Shown in pieces: positions 59,756 through 64,000 of a stretch of DNA of 64,000 nucleotides; position 1 is the first letter of the stretch, and the number at the start of each line of letters is the position of its first letter. The stretch lies in assembly GCA_950295325.1 (NCBI GenBank), contig OX485805.1:32167501-32231500 (forward strand), in the 5' to 3' direction. Below the pieces are notes generated by a model. The model saw only the letters and a program-made list of their open reading frames with translations. It was not told the origin of the DNA and ran no database searches. The DNA is from Polytrichum commune. Lineage: Eukaryota > Streptophyta > Polytrichopsida > Polytrichales > Polytrichaceae. A program made the position numbers and the translations under genes.

Positions 59756-61109
59756 TCACCTCCCATTTGGGGTTCTTATCTTTAGCATTCTCCCTTTCCC
59801 TGGGAGGCCTGCCATAAAACTCCCACACCTCCCTCGAGGCCATGATGTTTCTGATCCACGATGCCTGATAGGCCCTCTTTTTGTTCCCCATGTTGAAGAA
59901 CCTGGAGATGTCGCTGAGGACCGTCTCGTTGTCCGACCAAACCACCAAAGCCTTCCAAACTTTTAGTTTCTCCTTCTGGTTGTTCGGGTCGTTCCACTCG
60001 GTCATCAGCTGGATTTTTTTTGATGCCTCCACACTGTGCTGCCCGTCAATCAACCAGAAGTCTCCTTTGGAGATTGTCGGCCACATATCAGGCGTCGGCA
60101 TTCTCTTCAACCCTTGTGGCATGACAACAATCATCTGCCTGTCGTCCTTGAACTGCCCGCCCAAGATTTGAGCGACCATCCAGTCGATGTAGGCGTCCTC
60201 CTTGGCTCGGACACATGTCTCGGATGGCGCAAGGTGGCACTGCGCAATGTTGACCTCGAACTTGAAGTCCCTGCCCATGAAGAAGCAGTGCAGGCATTTT
60301 GTTTCGAAGTTGGTGTTATTTTTTGTATTTCGCCTGCATCCACCTCCTGGCCAGGCTTCGGCATCCGGAGCTCCGGGGAAACAGGCTCGTCAGTCATCAC
60401 CGATGACTCTCTTCCCCTTTTGGAAGGGGTCGTTTGACGGCTTGTTGATGGCGTTGGCGTCTCGCTATCAGCCGGCGTTGTTGTAGTACTTGTCCATCTC
60501 GACTCCACAGGGACCGCCCGCGGTTTCCTCACAGTTTGTGGTCTTGAGGACCCTGCGCCTTCTTCCGTCGTTGCCTTCCGCCTCACAGGCTGTTGTGTCT
60601 TGGGTTTGCTTTGCAGCGCCTTGTTTAGAACCGTGATGGCCTGTTTTAACTTCGTGAACCTGCTCGCAACCTTCGTGTTGGTTACACTGCCATCTATGAA
60701 TATGGCCTCCGGTTGTATGGTTTCAGGGTCGACGCAGGTCTCCTTGGCGTACAGGGGGTCGAAGGGCTCGGAGAACTGGTGCATGAACATGTGGACGTTC
60801 TGCACGGCGGAGTTCTCCAGTATGACGTCTACATAGTCCCCGAGAGACTGGACAGACGCAACCTCCCATCCCGTCAGCGTTGCCCAGGTGTGCTGCTCGT
60901 GGGTCCCCACCTTCACCACGAATAGCAGCTTGAACATGGATGCCTTCACCACCTGAACGGACCATGCCAGAACGACGCCATCTTTTGGGACGTAAGAATC
61001 GTCCTGTGGAGTTTCATACTCCTGCCAAAGGTGGTCTGGCGCGAGCATGAACCACCTTTCACCTGGTCTCTTTTTAGGGGCCATCTGCAACCCAAGAAAT
61101 CGAAACTGT

Positions 61110-62720
61110 GAGTTTCGGTCGATCGACCCAAAGTATTGCAATGTGCATTTAACATTTGGAGGATTGACTCAAACATTACTTAATTTTCAAAGTCGTTTTA
61201 AAAGATCTTTTAGATTTTAAATTGTGGTTTAGGTGGTCACCCTGCAATGTTTGAGTCGAGCGACCCAAACATGATGAGGCTGCAAATTTAGGTAGTTTAA
61301 CCCATTCATTTCAGAGTGCAATGTTTGGGTCGAACGACCCAAACATTTACTTAATTTTCAAAGTTCTTTTATATTTTACAATGTGTTTTAGTTCTTCTCC
61401 GTGTAATGTTTGGGTCGACCGACCGAAACATGTTAGGCTGTAAATTTAGGTAGCTCAACCCAATCATTTCAGACTGCATTGTTTGGATCGCACGACCCAA
61501 ACATTTACTTAATTTTGAATGTTCTTTTATATTTTACAATGTGGTTTGTTCTTCTCCCTGTAATGTTTGGGTCGAGCGACCCAAACATGATGAGGCTGCA
61601 AATTTAGGAAGCTCAACCCATTCATTTCAGACTGCAATGTTTGGGTCGAACGACCCAAACATTTACTTCATTTTCAAAGTTCTTTTATATTTTACTATGT
61701 GGTTTGTTCTTCTCCCTGTAATGTTTGGGTCGAGCGACCCAAACATGATGAGGCTGCAAATTTAGGTAGCTCAACCCATTCATTTCAGACTGCAATGTTT
61801 GGGTCGAACGACCCAAACATTTACTTAATTTTCAAAGTTCTTTTATATTTTACAATGTGGTTTGTTCTTCTCCCTGTAATGTTTGGGTCGAGCGACCCAA
61901 ACATGATGAGGCTGCAAATTTAGGAAGCTCAACCCATTCATTTCAGACTGCAATGTTTGGGTCGAACGACCCAAACATTTACTTAATTTTCAAAGTTCTT
62001 TTATATTTTACAATGTTGTTTAGTTCTTCTCCCTGTAATGTTTGGGTCGAGCGACCCAAACATGATGAGGCTGCAAATTTAGGAAGCTCAACCCATTCAT
62101 TTCAGACTGCAATGTTTGGGTCGAACGACCCAAACATTTACTTAATTTTCAAAGTTCTTTTATATTTTACAATGTTGTTTAGTTCTTCTCCCTGTAATGT
62201 TTGGGTCGAGCGACCCAAACATAATGAGGCTCCAATGTTTGGGTCGCTCGACCCAAACAAGAGACTGCAATGTTTGGGTCGCTCGACCCAAACAAGACGC
62301 TGCAATGTTTGGGTCGAACGACCCAAACATTTACTTAATTTTCAAAGTTCTTTTATATTTTACAATGTTGTTTAGTTCTTCTCCCTGTAATGTTTGGGTC
62401 GAGCGACCCAAACATAATGAGGCTCCAATGTTTGGGTCGCTCGACCCAAACAAGAGACTGCAATGTTTGGGTCGCTCGACCCAAACAAGACGCTGCAATG
62501 TTTGGGTCGAACGACCCAAACATTTACTTAATTTTCAAAGTTCTTTTATATTTTACAATGTTGTTTAGTTCTTCTCCCTGTAATGTTTGGGTCGAGCGAC
62601 CCAAACATAATGAGGCTCCAATGTTTGGGTCGCTCGACCCAAACAAGAGACTGCAATGTTTGGGTCGCTCGACCCAAACAAGACGCTGCAATGTTTGGGT
62701 CGAACGACCCAAACATTTAG
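61110..62720. repeat. tandem family-A palindrome array (158-bp, then 193-bp units)
   Basis: From about 61250 to 62140 the unit is about 158 bp and carries two palindromes, one with centre AG and one with centre AA, separated by related AT-rich spacers. From 62138 three units of exactly 193 bp (62138-62330, 62331-62523, 62524-62716) are almost identical and carry four palindromes each, with centres AG, CT, CT and AA. Older units on the left have changed arms (61252, 61408, 61482). About 25 palindromes in all. The array lies upstream of gene 2 (minus strand) and could include its promoter. Confidence 0.92.
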
Positions 62721-64000
62721 TTCATTTTAGGCTGCAATTCAAATATTTATTATATTTTAATATGAGTTTGGGTCGTCTCCCCAAACTACTGTGTTTCCAG
62801 ATGCATGTTTAATGCTTGGGCAACATATACAATGCTTATGCATTGTATATGTAACAAGAACCTAAAGGGAATGATGCAAATTGTGTGCACTGATGCAAAT
62901 TGCTTACCTTGTCTTTCAAACTCTTGAAAGCTGCTCTCACAATCTGCTTCTTATAACCAGACTCAGAAACTCTGTTGTGGCACTAAAGAACAACTCTCAT
63001 AAAGACCTCAGAAACACAATGAATCTCTCAAGCACCCTAAAACTTTCTCACAAACCCCCTGATTCTTGCAAACTCAGGCCTAATTTGAAAGACCTCTACC
63101 TTTCTATCACACTCGACCGTGCTCACTTCTACTCAACCTAAAATCACTCCATGCATGAAATTTACAAAACAAGTAAGGAGTTCAACACAATAAACCGCTC
63201 CGAACTCACTCAAAGCTAACACTCTGGACCAAGAAGAGAGAATAACAAGAGGAAGACAATAACAAGAGGAATAGAATGAGAGAAGAGGAGGAGAAGCATT
63301 AGAGAGGAGGACAGGAATGAAGGAGAAAGAAGAATGAAAGGAAGCGGCGCGACCAAGACAAAAGCAAAAGGTGCGAAAGGAAGCGCTTGGCGCGGCGCTA
63401 TGGAAAGCGGCGGCGGCGTTTCCAAGAGCGGCGCTTGGCGCGGAGGAAGAGAGGAAGAAAAAGAGAGAAAGAAAAAAGAGGAGGGGAGAGAAGGAGAGAG
63501 CGGAAGGGGTCACCCTAAACCCTCGAATCCGGGCCATTAGATTGCGCCGGGCCCATCAACGGCTCAGAAGCCTCGCGGGCCAACACCCTGCCAGGTGTCG
63601 ACACCTCCTTGGTTAAGGTGGTTGCCCGCGAGGCTTGTGGTGTTGATACCTGCCACCCTAGGCAGATTGCCTTCCTGGTTGTCCTTGCCCCTAGGTGCGG
63701 GACATAGGAGGGCCGGCGCCTCTCTTGGCCGCCCGGCCCCGGCCTTCTAACCCGCTATTCATTAGCGGCAATTCAATACCACTCAAAAACCTACGTGGAC
63801 TAAGGTATTCCACAAAATTAACACCATCGCCAACTCATATTTTAATGGTGTTCAATTGAATGATCACCCGTTGGAATTGATAACATCGTAGAATGTAGCC
63901 ATTATCGTTTTGGTGTATGAATAATGTAATTTATGGAATCATATGAGAGTGTTACAAAGTCTAAGAGGAGTAAGTCATAATTATATTGCAATCCACAAAG
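62720..64000. other. no gene recognised; GA-rich segment
   Basis: A run of GA-rich sequence at about 63220-63500 gives charged or Ser/Phe-rich frames on both strands that are not convincing as proteins. A short GC-rich stretch at 63540-63760 contains an imperfect inverted repeat (GCCTCGCGGGCCAACACC with GGTTGCCCGCGAGGC). Confidence 0.45.

Larger units (their letters stand above)
54785..61084 (-). pseudogene. ParB-like plus methyltransferase-like gene 2, partly decayed
   Basis: The ATG at 61084 follows a splice-acceptor-like TTGCAG, so a 5' UTR exon may lie upstream. Exons: 61084 to about 60420; from about 60340 to 59760 (acceptor GATGCAG, donor GAG-GTGAGT); 59497 to about 59172; 56370-55384 (exactly 329 codons); 55174-54785 with the stop. 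The ParB/DGQHR-like motif is FWLIDGQHSVEA (near 60062-60020), with Ser where Arg is usual. Methyltransferase-like parts are FGMIDFRNIPG (in the place of motif IV) and CIFNVFGGSKPIFAAM, completed across the last intron by SGLNIYSYVEDADVQFY. The C-terminus is strongly acidic (poly-Glu, about 54840-54905). The exon near 59.4 kb has two frameshifts (one in a T6A6 run), so the locus is probably not functional. Domain order is the same as gene 1, but sequence similarity is low. Confidence 0.62.

Noticed and set aside
63133-63540. Ser/Phe-rich and Lys/Glu-rich frames
   Set aside because: Produced by a GA-rich low-complexity run. Open on both strands, with no conserved motif.

Overview
The window looks like nuclear DNA of a land plant. 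Evidence: intron-containing genes with GT-AG junctions, an LTR copia fragment, CACTA, Harbinger and hAT-like transposon remains, and plant-type interstitial telomere motifs (TTTAGGG/CCCTAAA). A glycine-amidinotransferase gene with a plastid-like leader, Tc1-like and DUF7869-like transposon fragments, and ParB/methyltransferase-like genes hint at a seed-free plant (moss, liverwort, hornwort, lycophyte or fern). That placement is inference and is not proved by the sequence.

Layout. 1-2.1 kb: array of about 24-bp palindromes (family A). 2.3-4.3 kb: broken DUF7869-like transposase gene. 5.8-7.1 kb: small AT-hook-like ORF and a Tc1/mariner remnant. 7.3-12.4 kb: AT-rich sequence with a 46-bp-period palindrome array. 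12.4-18.6 kb: hAT-like remnant, solo LTR, second palindrome family (B), and a DUF7869-copia chimera with one copia LTR. 18.7-20.1 kb: intact single-exon amidinotransferase gene. 20.1-28 kb: mostly non-coding, with two fold-back elements and a tandem duplication. 28.4-31.2 kb: three-exon 2-oxoglutarate dioxygenase gene. 32.9-33.4 kb: RING-finger gene. 35.3-36.4 kb: dead zinc-type alcohol dehydrogenase. 37.7-47.1 kb: transposon nest (Harbinger, DUF7869-like, CACTA with a SET-domain passenger, second DUF4216 unit). 48.2-61.1 kb: two neighbouring minus-strand genes, each joining a ParB-like domain to a DNA-methyltransferase-like domain. Both are decaying; one is split by a 972-bp solo LTR. 61.1-62.7 kb: tandem family-A array upstream of the second gene. 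62.7-64 kb: no recognisable gene.

The most unusual feature is the repeated use of one palindrome design: two arms of about 9-12 bp around a 2-bp centre, repeated in arrays. At least five unrelated arm sequences occur here. Family A has nearly invariant arms but a variable central dinucleotide. Families A, C and D lie between, inside and upstream of the ParB/methyltransferase-like genes. ParB proteins and DNA methyltransferases commonly act on palindromic sites, so a protein-site relationship is a reasonable but untested hypothesis.

The apparently intact host genes are the amidinotransferase, the dioxygenase and the RING protein. Nothing here suggests that they form a pathway with each other. 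All alignments and family calls were made by eye.
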